Source of the DNA: Actinomadura harenae
GTDB lineage: Bacteria > Actinomycetota > Actinomycetes > Streptosporangiales > Streptosporangiaceae
NCBI RefSeq assembly: GCF_003696215.1
Contig: NZ_RFFG01000018.1
Span: forward strand, 53,578-117,577
Reading direction: 5' to 3'
Length of the DNA: 64,000 nt
The stretch's first letter is position 1. The number at the start of each line of letters is the position of its first letter. This document shows positions 32,886 to 41,706 of the stretch, piece by piece. A program made the position numbers and the translations under genes. The notes beneath the pieces were generated by a model, which worked only from the letters and a program-made list of their open reading frames with translations, had not been told where the DNA came from and ran no database searches.

Positions 32886-34340
32886 GTGAACGCTCGACGA
32901 GCACGCACGGCCCGGTGGCGGCCGGTCGCCCCGGCCAGGGTCTCGGTGGCCAGGGTTTCGGTGGCCACGGCCGCGGCGTCGGCGGCGGCCTTGTTCGCGG
33001 GCGCGCCCGGCCCCCCGGACGCGGGCGACGGGACGAGCGGCACGCCCGGTTCGTCCGGCCTCGGTGACGCCTACTTCCCTGAGGCGGGCAACGGCGGCTA
33101 CGACGTCTCGCACTACGACGCGGCGCTGGCGTACGCGGGCCACGCGTCCGGGCGGGTGGACGCGACCGTCACCGTCACGGCGACCGCGACGCGGCCGCTC
33201 ACCCGCTTCGACCTGGACTTCCGCGGCCCGAAGGTCAGCGCGGTCCTCGTGGACGGAAGCGCCGCGACGTTCACCCGGAGCGGCCAGGAGCTTGTGGTGA
33301 CGCCGTCCACGCCTCTCGCCAAGGACGCCGTGTTCACCGCGGTCGTCCGGTACGCGGGACGCCCCCACCCCCTCAAGGACGGCGCGCTCGGCACCTACGG
33401 CTGGATCCCGTCCAAGGACGGCGCCGTCGCGCTCGGCGAACCGGACGGCACCCCCACCTGGCTCCCCGTCAACGACCATCCGCGCGACAAGGCCACGTAC
33501 GCGTTCCACGTCACCGTCCCGTCCGGCCTGCGGGTCGTGGCGAACGGGACGCCGGGCGCGGTCGTGAGGAGGGGCGCGACGACGACCTACGACTGGACCG
33601 AGACCTCCCCCATGGCGAGCTACCTCGCGATGATCGCGATCGGGAGGTTCGCCGTCCGGACGACGACGGCCGGGAACGTCCCGGTCATCACGGCCGTCGC
33701 CCCGAAGTTCGCCGCGTCCGCGAAGAAGCTCGAACGGACGACCGTCGCGGCGCTCCGGTGGGGCGTCCAGAAGTTCGGCCCCTACCCGTTCGCGACGGCG
33801 GGCGGCGTCATCGGCGGCCCGCGCCTCGACTACGCGCTGGAGACCCAGGAGCGCCCGGTCTACGGCGGATTCGCGCCGGACGACGTGTTCGTCGTGCACG
33901 AGATGGCGCACCAGTGGTTCGGCGACAGTGTCGGCCTGCGCGACTGGAAGGACATCTGGCTCAACGAGGGCCTCGCGACCTACGCCGAGTGGATGTGGAC
34001 CGCGCGCGGCGGCGGGGAGTCCACGAAGAAGACCTTCAAGCGGTACTACACGCAGCCCGGCGGGTCCCCGGTGTTCGCGCCGCCGCCCGGCTCCCCCTCC
34101 CGCCGCGACCTGTTCGGCTTCTCGGTGTACATCCGGGGCGCGATGTGCGTGGAGGCGCTGCGCGAGCGCATCGGCGACGGGAGGTTCGACCGGTTGCTGA
34201 AGACCTGGGCGGAGCGCGGGCGCACCGCGCCGGTGACCACCGCCGACTTCGTCGCACTGGCCGAGAGGATCTCCGGCCGGAAGCTGGACGGGTTGTTCAA
34301 CGCCTGGCTCTACCAGAAGGGCAAACCGAAGAAGTGGTGA
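32886..34340 (+). CDS. M1-family zinc metallopeptidase 2 (secreted)
   Basis: 484 residues from GTG 32886. The N-terminal signal peptide has a run of Val/Ala residues (VARVSVATAAASAAALFA). The zinc site is HEMAHQW with Glu in LNEGLA. It ends LYQKGKPKKW. Compared with copy 1 it lacks the long Gly/Pro insertion. The stop overlaps the GTG start of copy 3 (GTGA), so copies 2 and 3 are translationally coupled. Probable extracellular exopeptidase; the exact specificity is not readable. Confidence 0.9.
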   Translation: MNARRARTARWRPVAPARVSVARVSVATAAASAAALFAGAPGPPDAGDGTSGTPGSSGLGDAYFPEAGNGGYDVSHYDAALAYAGHASGRVDATVTVTATATRPLTRFDLDFRGPKVSAVLVDGSAATFTRSGQELVVTPSTPLAKDAVFTAVVRYAGRPHPLKDGALGTYGWIPSKDGAVALGEPDGTPTWLPVNDHPRDKATYAFHVTVPSGLRVVANGTPGAVVRRGATTTYDWTETSPMASYLAMIAIGRFAVRTTTAGNVPVITAVAPKFAASAKKLERTTVAALRWGVQKFGPYPFATAGGVIGGPRLDYALETQERPVYGGFAPDDVFVVHEMAHQWFGDSVGLRDWKDIWLNEGLATYAEWMWTARGGGESTKKTFKRYYTQPGGSPVFAPPPGSPSRRDLFGFSVYIRGAMCVEALRERIGDGRFDRLLKTWAERGRTAPVTTADFVALAERISGRKLDGLFNAWLYQKGKPKKW

Positions 34341-35869
34341 CCAAACGGGCGGCCACGGCGCTGCTGATGTCCCCGATCATGGCGTGCACCCCGGTGGCCG
34401 GGGCGGGCGCGGGCTCCGGTATCGGCGTGGGCGTGGAGACGCCCACGCGGACCGCCGCCATCCCCGGCCCCGTGTTCACGCCCGGCGCGCCCGGCGCCGG
34501 GGACCCCTACTTCCCGGAGGCCGGGAACGGCGGTTTCAACGCCTCCCACTACGACATCGACCTCGCCTACAAGCCCAAGGGACGGCGCATCGCCGCGACG
34601 ACCACCGTCACCGCGACCGCGACGCAGAACCTGTCCCGGTTCGACCTCGACTTCGTCGGCAACACCATCTCGGACCTGCGGGTGGACGGCCGTCCCGCGC
34701 CCTACACCCGGCAGGGCCAGGAGCTCGTGATCACACCGCCCGCCGGGATCGTCAAGGGGACGCGGTTCACCGTCGCCGTCCGGTACTCGGGCAGGCCGCG
34801 CATCCTCACGGACCCGATCCTCGGCAAGACCGGATGGCTCCCGACCAGGGACGGCGTCATCACGCTGTCGCAGCCGACCGGGTCGGAGACGTGGTTCCCG
34901 CTGAGCTCCCATCCGTCCGACAAGGCCACCTACGCGTTCCACGTGACGGTCCCGAAGGGGCTCGGCGTGGTCGCGAACGGCGAACCCCATGGAACGATCC
35001 ACAAGGGCGCGAGCAGCACGTTCACCTGGTCGTCGTCGCGTCCGATGGCGAGCTACCTGGCGATGGTCGCGATCGGCCGGTTCCTCGTCCGCGACGGCCG
35101 GACGCCGGCGGGCGTGCGCTCGATCAGCGCCGTCGCAACGTCCCTCACGCCCACGCCCGGGGTCAGGACCACGATCAAGGCCGCGGACCGCGCCAAGGGC
35201 AGGGCGAAGCCCCAGACGAAACCCCAGGCGAAGGACGGGACCGCGGCCATGGCCGACCGCCTCCAGGCCAACACCGCCCGCATCACCGACTGGGAGAGCT
35301 CGGTCTTCGGCCGGTTCCCGTTCGACTCGACGGGCGGCGTCGAGTCCGACGTCCAGATCGGGTACTCGCTGGAGACCCAGGACCGGCCCGTCTACCACGG
35401 CGACGCCGCCCCGCTGCTGATCGTCCACGAACTCGCGCACCAGTGGTTCGGCGACAGCATCAGCCTCGCCCGCTGGAAGGACATCTGGCTCAACGAGGGC
35501 TTCGCCACCTACGCCGAATGGCTCTGGCAGGAACAGCACGGCGGCCCGACCGCGGCACAGTCCTTCGACGCGGCGTACAGGCGCCCCGCGTCCGACCCCG
35601 CCTGGCAGACCGAGACCGGCGACCCCGGACGCGACCGCCTGTTCGCGTACTTCCCCGTCTACACGCGCGGCGCGATGACGCTCCACATGCTCCGCCGGAC
35701 GGTCGGCGACCGCGCCTTCTTCAAGATCCTGAAGACGTGGCCGCGCGAACGCGCGAACCGGACGGGCAGCACGCCGCAGTTCACCGCGCTCGCCGAACGG
35801 ATCGGGCACCGGAAGCTCGGCCCGCTCTTCCACTCCTGGCTCTATACGGCGGGTAAACCGAGAATTTGA
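34337..35869 (+). CDS. M1-family zinc metallopeptidase 3 (secreted)
   Basis: 510 residues from GTG 34337. A signal-like N-terminus is followed at about 45 by GDPYFPEAGNGGFNASHYDIDL, close to copy 4. The zinc site is HELAHQW with Glu in LNEGFA. Between about 265 and 300 a Lys/Thr/Gln-rich insertion (RAKGRAKPQTKPQAK) is unique to this copy. The stop is followed immediately by the inverted repeat at 35870-35888. Overlap with copy 2 suggests coupled translation. Confidence 0.9.
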   Translation: MTKRAATALLMSPIMACTPVAGAGAGSGIGVGVETPTRTAAIPGPVFTPGAPGAGDPYFPEAGNGGFNASHYDIDLAYKPKGRRIAATTTVTATATQNLSRFDLDFVGNTISDLRVDGRPAPYTRQGQELVITPPAGIVKGTRFTVAVRYSGRPRILTDPILGKTGWLPTRDGVITLSQPTGSETWFPLSSHPSDKATYAFHVTVPKGLGVVANGEPHGTIHKGASSTFTWSSSRPMASYLAMVAIGRFLVRDGRTPAGVRSISAVATSLTPTPGVRTTIKAADRAKGRAKPQTKPQAKDGTAAMADRLQANTARITDWESSVFGRFPFDSTGGVESDVQIGYSLETQDRPVYHGDAAPLLIVHELAHQWFGDSISLARWKDIWLNEGFATYAEWLWQEQHGGPTAAQSFDAAYRRPASDPAWQTETGDPGRDRLFAYFPVYTRGAMTLHMLRRTVGDRAFFKILKTWPRERANRTGSTPQFTALAERIGHRKLGPLFHSWLYTAGKPRI

Positions 35870-35888
35870 GATCAAATCGCGCTTGATC
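35870..35888. repeat. GATCAA-N7-TTGATC inverted repeat upstream of M1 peptidase 4
   Basis: A 6-bp inverted repeat with a 7-base centre (ATCGCGC) starts right after the stop of copy 3 and about 60 bases upstream of the copy 4 start. It is less GC-rich than its surroundings. It could be a regulator site or a weak terminator. Confidence 0.4.
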
Positions 35889-35946
35889 CAGGGGTGACGG
35901 CGGGGAAATTCTGGGGCGGACGATACCCCTTGCAAGGATGAGGCGC

Positions 35947-37380
35947 ATGAGCAGAGTCCCCAGAGCGCTCACGACCACCGCCGTCACCGCGGGCCTCGCG
36001 CTGGCCGCCACCCTGGCGGCCGCGCTGCCCTCGGACGCCGCGCCGCCCCGGTTCACCCCCGGCGCCGCCGGCGCGGGCGACCCCTACTTCCCCGAGATGG
36101 GCAACGGCGGCTACAAGCCGACCCACTACGAGATCGGCCTGAAGTACGACCCCGCGACCAAGGGCATCGACGCCGTCACGTCCGTCCAGGCGCGCGCGAC
36201 CCAGAACCTCTCCCGGTTCGACCTGGACTTCCAGGGCCTCACCATCAAGCGCCTCACGGTGGACGGCCGCAAGGCGTCCTACACCCGTCAAGGCACCCAG
36301 GAACTGGTGATCACGCCGCCGAAGGGCCTGCGCAAGGGCAAGCGGTTCACGGTCACCGTCGCCTACTCGGGCGTCCCGCAGACCATCGACGACCCGGCGC
36401 TCGGCGTGTCCGGATGGGTCCCGACCGCCGACGGCGGACTCATGCTGAACCAGCCGATCGGCGCCGCCACGGTCTACCCCGTGGACGACCACCCGACCGA
36501 GAAGGCCACCTACGGCTTCAACCTCACCGCGCCGTCCGGGCTGACCACCATCGCCAACGGCGACCTGGTCGGCAAGCGCTCGCGCGGCGGCTGGACCACG
36601 ACCCGCTGGGTCATGAACCGGCCCATGGCGAGCGAGCTCGCGATGATCGCCATCGGCAAGTACAACGAGGTCAAGGGCAGGACCGCGGCCGGACGGCCGA
36701 ACCTGACCTACACCGACGTCAACATGAAGATCCCGGCGGACAAGGCCCGCCAGTTCAACACCCAGACCGCCCAGATCACCGACTGGGAGTCGTCGATCTA
36801 CGGCCGCTACCCCTGGTCGTCCACCGGCGGCATCACCGTCGCCGGGAAGGTCGGCTACGCGCTGGAGACCCAGGGCCGCCCGGTCTACGACCTGTACAAG
36901 CACCCCGGCTCCATCCCGTCCGGCGACCTGCTCGCCCACGAGCTCGGCCACCAGTGGTTCGGCGACAGCGTCGCCCCGTACCGCTGGTCCGACATCTGGC
37001 TGAACGAGGGCTTCGCCACCTACTCCGAGTGGCTCTGGCAGGAGAAGTTCAACAAGACCCCGATCGAGAAGAGCTTCCAGGCCGTCTACTCGACCCCGGC
37101 CACCGACGACCTGTGGAAGGGCGTCGTGTCCAACCCCGGACGCGACCACATCTTCGACGGCCTCGTCTACGACCGCGCCGGCGCCGCCATCCACGTCCTG
37201 CGCGGACAGATCGGCGACAAGGCGTTCTTCCGCCTCCTGCGCACCTGGCAGAGCACCTACGGCGGGGGCAACGGCTCCACCGCCGCGTTCGTCCGGCTCG
37301 CCGGACAGGTCTCCCACAAGAACATCTCCAAGTGGGCCCACGACTGGATCTACAGCGAAGGCAAGCCTGTGTTGAAGTAA
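35947..37380 (+). CDS. M1-family zinc metallopeptidase 4 (secreted)
   Basis: 477 residues from ATG 35947, preferred over ATG 35938 because AAGGA then lies 8 bases upstream; ATG 35938 abuts it. Signal peptide with a hydrophobic core TTTAVTAGLALAATLAAALP and a probable AxA-like cleavage near PSDAA. The zinc site reads HELGHQW with Glu in LNEGFA. The protein ends KWAHDWIYSEGKP. It is the least decorated member of the four and has its own leader with an inverted repeat. Family-level function is solid; natural substrate is not. Confidence 0.9.
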   Translation: MSRVPRALTTTAVTAGLALAATLAAALPSDAAPPRFTPGAAGAGDPYFPEMGNGGYKPTHYEIGLKYDPATKGIDAVTSVQARATQNLSRFDLDFQGLTIKRLTVDGRKASYTRQGTQELVITPPKGLRKGKRFTVTVAYSGVPQTIDDPALGVSGWVPTADGGLMLNQPIGAATVYPVDDHPTEKATYGFNLTAPSGLTTIANGDLVGKRSRGGWTTTRWVMNRPMASELAMIAIGKYNEVKGRTAAGRPNLTYTDVNMKIPADKARQFNTQTAQITDWESSIYGRYPWSSTGGITVAGKVGYALETQGRPVYDLYKHPGSIPSGDLLAHELGHQWFGDSVAPYRWSDIWLNEGFATYSEWLWQEKFNKTPIEKSFQAVYSTPATDDLWKGVVSNPGRDHIFDGLVYDRAGAAIHVLRGQIGDKAFFRLLRTWQSTYGGGNGSTAAFVRLAGQVSHKNISKWAHDWIYSEGKPVLK

Positions 37381-37470
37381 GCCCCGGCATCGCCCCCGCG
37401 CGGTCGGTAGCGCGTTCGCGCGGGGGCGCGGCCACCACTTTGAATACGCTGCGCTTATTGGCAGTCACTC

Positions 37471-37476
37471 TATGAT
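37471..37476 (+). promoter_or_regulatory. Candidate -10 element TATGAT for the ABC exporter
   Basis: TATGAT is a near-consensus -10. No good -35 lies 16-18 bases upstream, so the site may rely on an activator or on extended contacts. The palindromic operator follows at once. Confidence 0.45.
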
Positions 37477-37495
37477 GTTGCCCCTAGGGGGCAAC
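37477..37495. promoter_or_regulatory. Perfect palindromic operator at the ABC-exporter start
   Basis: GTTGCCCC-TAG-GGGGCAAC is an 8-bp perfect inverted repeat with a 3-base centre. It lies directly between a good -10 (TATGAT, 37471-37476) and the GTG start at 37496, and includes the ribosome site AGGGGG. A repressor bound there would block both transcription start and translation. Its size suits a TetR-, PadR- or MarR-type dimer. No regulator gene of that kind is in the window. Confidence 0.75.
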
Positions 37496-38485
37496 GTGAC
37501 CGAGAACGTGATCGTCGCCGAGGGGCTGGTCAAGCGGTTCGGGAAGGTCCACGCGGTGAGCGGGGTGGACCTCGCCGTCCCGGCGGGGACGGTGCTCGGC
37601 ATGCTCGGGCCGAACGGCGCGGGCAAGACCACCACCGTGCGGATGCTGACCACGCTGCTGCGGCCGGACGGCGGGCGGGCGCTGGTCGGCGGGCACGACG
37701 TGGTGGCCGAGCCGGACGCCGTGCGCACCATCATGGGGCTGTCCGGGCAGTACGCGGCCGTGGACGAGTACCTCACCGGGCGCGAGAACCTCGACATGTT
37801 CGGCCGCCTCTACCACCTGCCGAAACGCGAGGCGGCCGCCCGCGCGGACGAGCTGCTCGAGCGGTTCCGCCTCACCGAGGCGGCCGACCGGCCCGCCAAG
37901 ACCTACTCCGGCGGGATGCGCCGCCGCCTCGACCTGGCCGCGGCGCTGGTCGTCCGGCCGAGGATCATCTTCCTGGACGAGCCGACCACCGGCCTCGACC
38001 CGCGCGGCCGGATGGGCATGTGGGAGATCATCCGCGACCTCGTCCGGGACGGCGCGACGCTGCTGCTCACCACGCAGTACCTCGAGGAGGCCGACGAGCT
38101 CGCCGACGACATCGTCATCATCGACCACGGCCGGGTGATCGCGCGCGGGACGTCCGACCAGCTCAAGGCGCAGGTCGGCGGCGAGCGGGTGCAGTTCACC
38201 GTGCCGAGCGCGGCGCTGCTGCCGAGGGCGACCGAGGCCGTCCTCGCGGTCACCGGCGAGACGCCCGAGGTCGACACGGAGACGAGCACGGTGTCCGCGC
38301 CCGTCCGGGAGGGCACGCGCAGCCTGGTCGCCGTCGTGAACGCGCTCGACGGGCTCGGCATCGAGGCGCACGACGTCGGGCTGCGCCGTCCCACGCTGGA
38401 CGAGGTGTTCCTCGCGCTCACCGGGCACAAGGCCGAGGCGGAGACCGAGGCCGGGACAGAGGCGGAGGCGGTGGTGGAGGCGTGA
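37496..38485 (+). CDS. Daunorubicin-resistance-type ABC transporter ATP-binding protein
   Basis: 329 residues from GTG 37496; the start is fixed by AGGGGG 5 bases upstream, though an open frame reaches back to 37472. Walker A GPNGAGKTTT, Q-loop LSGQYAAVDEYLTG, signature YSGGMRRRLD, Walker B IIFLDEPTTGLD and His of the H-loop region are all visible. The C-terminal 100 residues resemble the DrrA regulatory domain. It pairs with the permease at 38482 through a GTGA overlap. The pair exports a hydrophobic compound, probably a drug or secondary metabolite, under control of the palindromic operator. Confidence 0.95.
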   Translation: MTENVIVAEGLVKRFGKVHAVSGVDLAVPAGTVLGMLGPNGAGKTTTVRMLTTLLRPDGGRALVGGHDVVAEPDAVRTIMGLSGQYAAVDEYLTGRENLDMFGRLYHLPKREAAARADELLERFRLTEAADRPAKTYSGGMRRRLDLAAALVVRPRIIFLDEPTTGLDPRGRMGMWEIIRDLVRDGATLLLTTQYLEEADELADDIVIIDHGRVIARGTSDQLKAQVGGERVQFTVPSAALLPRATEAVLAVTGETPEVDTETSTVSAPVREGTRSLVAVVNALDGLGIEAHDVGLRRPTLDEVFLALTGHKAEAETEAGTEAEAVVEA

Positions 38486-39258
38486 GCTACGTGGTCTCCG
38501 ACAGCTGGGAGATGACCAAGCGGCACCTGCGGCAGGTCCCGCGCATCCCGGAGCTGATGTTCTTCTCGCTGGTCCAGCCGGTGATGTTCGTCCTGCTGTT
38601 CCGGTACGTGTTCGGCGGCGCGCTCCGGATGCCGCCCGGCGTGGACGCCGTCCAGTACCTCATGGTCGGAATCTTCGCCCAGTCCATGACGTTCGCGACC
38701 GCCGGGATCTCCACCGGGCTCGCCGACGACATGCAGAAGGGCCTGATCGACCGGTTCCGCTCGCTGCCGATGGCCCGCTCGGCGGTGCTGGTCGGCCGGA
38801 TGGGCTCGGACCTGGTCCGCAACATGTTCGTCGCGGTCGTCATGGTGCTGATCGGGCTGCTGGTCGGGTTCCGGTTCACCGGCGGGTTCTGGGGCGCGCT
38901 CGGCGGGTTCGGGATGTTCGCGGCGACCGTCCTGGCGTTCGGGTCGATCGGCGCGTGGATCGGGCTCTCCGTCCGCAACACCGAGGCCGCGAACATCGCC
39001 GGGATGGTCTGGCTGTTCCCGCTGACCTTCACCAGCAACGCGTTCGTCCCGCTGGAGACGATGCCGAGCTGGCTGCGCGCGTGGGCCGAGGTCAACCCCG
39101 TCACCAAGATCGTCAACGCGACGCGCGGCCTGTTCATCGGCCCACCCGTGTTCCATCCGTTCCCGGCCGTCTGGGAGGCGCTGGCCTGGTGCGCCGGGAT
39201 GGTCGTCGTCTTCGGCGCCCTGGCCGTCCGCCAGTACCAGCGCGCCAACTCCCGCTGA
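38482..39258 (+). CDS. ABC-2-type drug exporter permease (DrrB-like)
   Basis: 258 residues from GTG 38482, overlapping the ATPase stop. Six hydrophobic segments are visible. The coupling motif region LIDRFRSLPMARSAVLVGR (residues ~90-108) and NAFVPLETMPSWLRAWAEVNP are typical of the DrrB/NodJ subfamily of ABC-2 permeases. Together with the upstream ATPase it forms a full exporter of two permeases and two ATPases. Substrate is unknown. The gene ends 22 bases before the convergent ilvA. Confidence 0.93.
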   Translation: MSYVVSDSWEMTKRHLRQVPRIPELMFFSLVQPVMFVLLFRYVFGGALRMPPGVDAVQYLMVGIFAQSMTFATAGISTGLADDMQKGLIDRFRSLPMARSAVLVGRMGSDLVRNMFVAVVMVLIGLLVGFRFTGGFWGALGGFGMFAATVLAFGSIGAWIGLSVRNTEAANIAGMVWLFPLTFTSNAFVPLETMPSWLRAWAEVNPVTKIVNATRGLFIGPPVFHPFPAVWEALAWCAGMVVVFGALAVRQYQRANSR

Positions 39259-39279
39259 CGCGCGCGTCGGTGGAGGGGG

Positions 39280-40494
39280 TCAGGTGCCGATCGTGAGGGT
39301 GTAGCCGCGTTCGCGGAGGCGGCGGGTGACCTCTTCGCTGTGCTCGGTGCCGCGCGTCTCCAGCTGGAGCAGCACCTCGGCCTCCTCGACGGGGAGGCGG
39401 GCGGCGATGCGCTCGTGGACGACGTCCAGCACGTTGACGCCGAACCCGGCGAGCTCGCCGAGCAGCGTCATGAGCGCGCCCGGACGGTCCTTCAGGCGGC
39501 AGCGGACGACGAGGTAGCGACCCGCCCCGGCGAGGCCGTGCCGCAGCACCTTCGCCATGAGCAGCGGGTCGATGTTGCCGCCCGAGAGGATCGCCACGAC
39601 CGGCGTCCGGACGGCGTAGGAGTGCTCCAGCAGCGCCGCGACGCCCGCCGCGCCCGCCGGTTCGACGACCTGCTTGGCACGCTCCAGGCAGAGCAGCAGG
39701 GCCTGCGAGATGGACTCCTCGGTCACCGTGACGACGGCGTCGAGCAGCTCGCTGACCAGCTCGTACGTCAGGTCTCCGGGGCGTCCGACGGAGATCCCGT
39801 CGGCCATCGTCGGCTGGAGGTCGATCCGCACCGGGTGGCCGGCGGCCAGCGACGCGGGGAACGCGGCGGCGCGCTTGGCCTGCGCCCCGACGATCTTGAC
39901 CGGATGGCCGGCCGCCTGCTTGATCGCCGTCGCGACGCCGGACATCAGCCCGCCGCCGCCGACCGCGCCGACGACCGTCCGGACGTCCGGGCACTGCTCC
40001 AGGATCTCCAGGCCGATCGTGCCCTGCCCGGCGACCACGTCCTCGTGGTCGAACGGATGGATGAAGACCGCGCCGCGTTCTTCGGCGTACTCGGCCGCGG
40101 CCTCCAGGCAGTCGTCCACGGTCGGGCCGGGGAACACCACCTCGGCGCCGTACCCGCGGGTCGCGGCGACCTTCGGCAGCGGAGCGCCCACCGGCATGAA
40201 GACCGTGGCCTTCGCGCCGAGCATGGACGCGGCGAGCGCGACGCCCTGCGCGTGGTTGCCCGCGCTGGCCGCGACGACGCCGCGCGCCCGCTCCTCCTCG
40301 GACAACCGGGCGATGCGGACGTACGCGCCGCGGATCTTGAACGACCCGGTGCGCTGGAGGTTCTCGCACTTGAGGAGCACCGGACCGCCGATCGCCTCCG
40401 ACAGAGCGCGGGACGGGATCAGCGGCGTCGGCACGGCGACGGCGGTGAGCAGCTCACGCGCGTCCTGGACGGCTTCGAGCGGGACGGAGACCAC
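39280..40494 (-). CDS. ilvA: Threonine ammonia-lyase (catabolic type with ACT domain)
   Basis: 404 residues from GTG 40494; an in-frame ATG at 40545 is possible but adds a Cys/Trp-rich stretch with no ribosome site. The PLP Lys lies in SFKIRGA. Other landmarks are SAGNHAQGVA, GGGLMSGVATAIK and SGGNIDPLL. The C-terminal 80 residues form an ACT domain (RPGALMTLLGELAGFGVNVLDVVHERI). The enzyme makes 2-oxobutyrate and ammonia from threonine, which can feed isoleucine synthesis. This size with a single ACT domain is the TdcB-like actinobacterial form. Confidence 0.94.
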   Translation of the reverse strand: MVSVPLEAVQDARELLTAVAVPTPLIPSRALSEAIGGPVLLKCENLQRTGSFKIRGAYVRIARLSEEERARGVVAASAGNHAQGVALAASMLGAKATVFMPVGAPLPKVAATRGYGAEVVFPGPTVDDCLEAAAEYAEERGAVFIHPFDHEDVVAGQGTIGLEILEQCPDVRTVVGAVGGGGLMSGVATAIKQAAGHPVKIVGAQAKRAAAFPASLAAGHPVRIDLQPTMADGISVGRPGDLTYELVSELLDAVVTVTEESISQALLLCLERAKQVVEPAGAAGVAALLEHSYAVRTPVVAILSGGNIDPLLMAKVLRHGLAGAGRYLVVRCRLKDRPGALMTLLGELAGFGVNVLDVVHERIAARLPVEEAEVLLQLETRGTEHSEEVTRRLRERGYTLTIGT

Positions 40495-40551
40495 CCTCGC
40501 ATCCTGCCACGCGTCCCACCCGCCGCAGCACCCCCGAGTGATCATTCTTCT

Positions 40552-40580
40552 CGCCCCGCCCCCGCGACCGGGGCGGGGCG
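40552..40580. terminator. GC-rich hairpin between ilvA and the ROK kinase gene
   Basis: An 11-bp stem CGCCCCGCCCC/GGGGCGGGGCG with a 7-base loop lies 60 bases downstream of the ROK gene's stop and upstream of ilvA on the same strand. It could end the FIST-ROK transcript. There is no T run. Confidence 0.55.
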
Positions 40581-40641
40581 GGTGGTTCGTGGGGCTGTCG
40601 CGTGAGGCTGTGGCGTGGGGCGGTGGCGTGGGGCGGTGGGA

Positions 40642-41706
40642 TCAGTCGGCGGACCAGTAGCGTTCGGCTTCGAAGACCAGGGCGGCGGCGCCGACGAGGC
40701 CGGCGGTCTGGCCCAGGGCGGCGGGGACGACGCTGACCTTGCGGGCGTAGTCCATGCGCGCGTAGGTGCGGAGGGTCTCCTCGAGGGGCTCGAAGAGGAG
40801 GGCGCCCGCCTGGGAGATGCCGCCGCCGATCGACACGACCTCGAGATCGCAGAGGTGGGTGGCGGACGCGATGGCGAGGCCGAGGGCCCGGCCCGCGCGG
40901 CGCATCGCGGCCTGGGCGACGGGATGGCCCCGGCGGGCGTCGCTCGCGAGGTCGACGCCCGTCGCGCCCGGCCAGCCCTGCTCGCGGGCCCAGTTCACCA
41001 GTCCGGGGCCGCGGGCGATGGCCTCGAGGCAGCCGCGGCCGCCGCAGCCGCAGGGCGGCCCGTCCGGGTCGACGATGATGTGGCCGATGTGCCCGGCGTT
41101 GCCGCTGGCACCGTCGATGAGGTGCCCGTTCAGGATGAGGCCGCCGCCGACGCCGGTCGACACGACCATGCCGAGCATGTTGTCGCGGCCCCGGCCCGCG
41201 CCGCGCCAGTGCTCCCCGATCGCCAGGCAGATCGCGTCGTTGTGGACGCGGACGGGCAGCCCCGGGAAGGTCTCGCGCAGCCGGTCGCGGAGCGGGAAGT
41301 CCCGCCAGGCGGGGATGTTCAACGGGGAGACGCGCGCGTCCGGCCAGGTCATCGGGCCGCCGCAGCCGACGCCGACACCGGCCGGGCGGGGCCCGCCCGC
41401 CTCGGCGAGCAGCTTCTCCAGCATCGCGGCGAGCGTGCGCCACAGGCCCTCGGCGTCCATCGACGGGTTGTTCGGCGTCGGGACGCGGTCGTACACGGCG
41501 ATCCGCCCGCCCGGCTCGACGACGGCGGCGGCGAGCTTGGTGCCGCCGATGTCGATCGCGAGGACGGGCGCGCCGGCGTCCGCCACCGGCGCCGTCCGCG
41601 CCGACGCGGCCGGGACGGGCCCGGGCACCGGCGTGCGGACCTCCCCCGAGGCGTCGCCCACCGTGGCCGTCTCCACCGTCGGACGCGGGACGAGTGTGCT
41701 GGTCAC
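40642..41706 (-). CDS. ROK-family sugar kinase (glucokinase-like)
   Basis: 354 residues from ATG 41706. A 45-residue N-terminal extension rich in Pro, Ala and Thr precedes the ATPase core. The phosphate motif IDIGGTKLAAAVV opens the core, and STGVGGGLI and the zinc-binding CGCGGRGCLEA follow. This identifies a ROK kinase, most likely acting on glucose or a related hexose. The start overlaps the stop of the FIST gene by four bases, which makes a two-gene operon and is an unusual pairing. Carbohydrate specificity is not proven. Confidence 0.92.
   Translation of the reverse strand: MTSTLVPRPTVETATVGDASGEVRTPVPGPVPAASARTAPVADAGAPVLAIDIGGTKLAAAVVEPGGRIAVYDRVPTPNNPSMDAEGLWRTLAAMLEKLLAEAGGPRPAGVGVGCGGPMTWPDARVSPLNIPAWRDFPLRDRLRETFPGLPVRVHNDAICLAIGEHWRGAGRGRDNMLGMVVSTGVGGGLILNGHLIDGASGNAGHIGHIIVDPDGPPCGCGGRGCLEAIARGPGLVNWAREQGWPGATGVDLASDARRGHPVAQAAMRRAGRALGLAIASATHLCDLEVVSIGGGISQAGALLFEPLEETLRTYARMDYARKVSVVPAALGQTAGLVGAAALVFEAERYWSAD

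Noticed and set aside
30330..33911. 1193-codon minus-strand frame opposite the M1 peptidases
   Set aside because: Low-complexity Arg/Gly/Asp translation; the plus strand has zinc-site motifs, signal peptides and overlapping starts.
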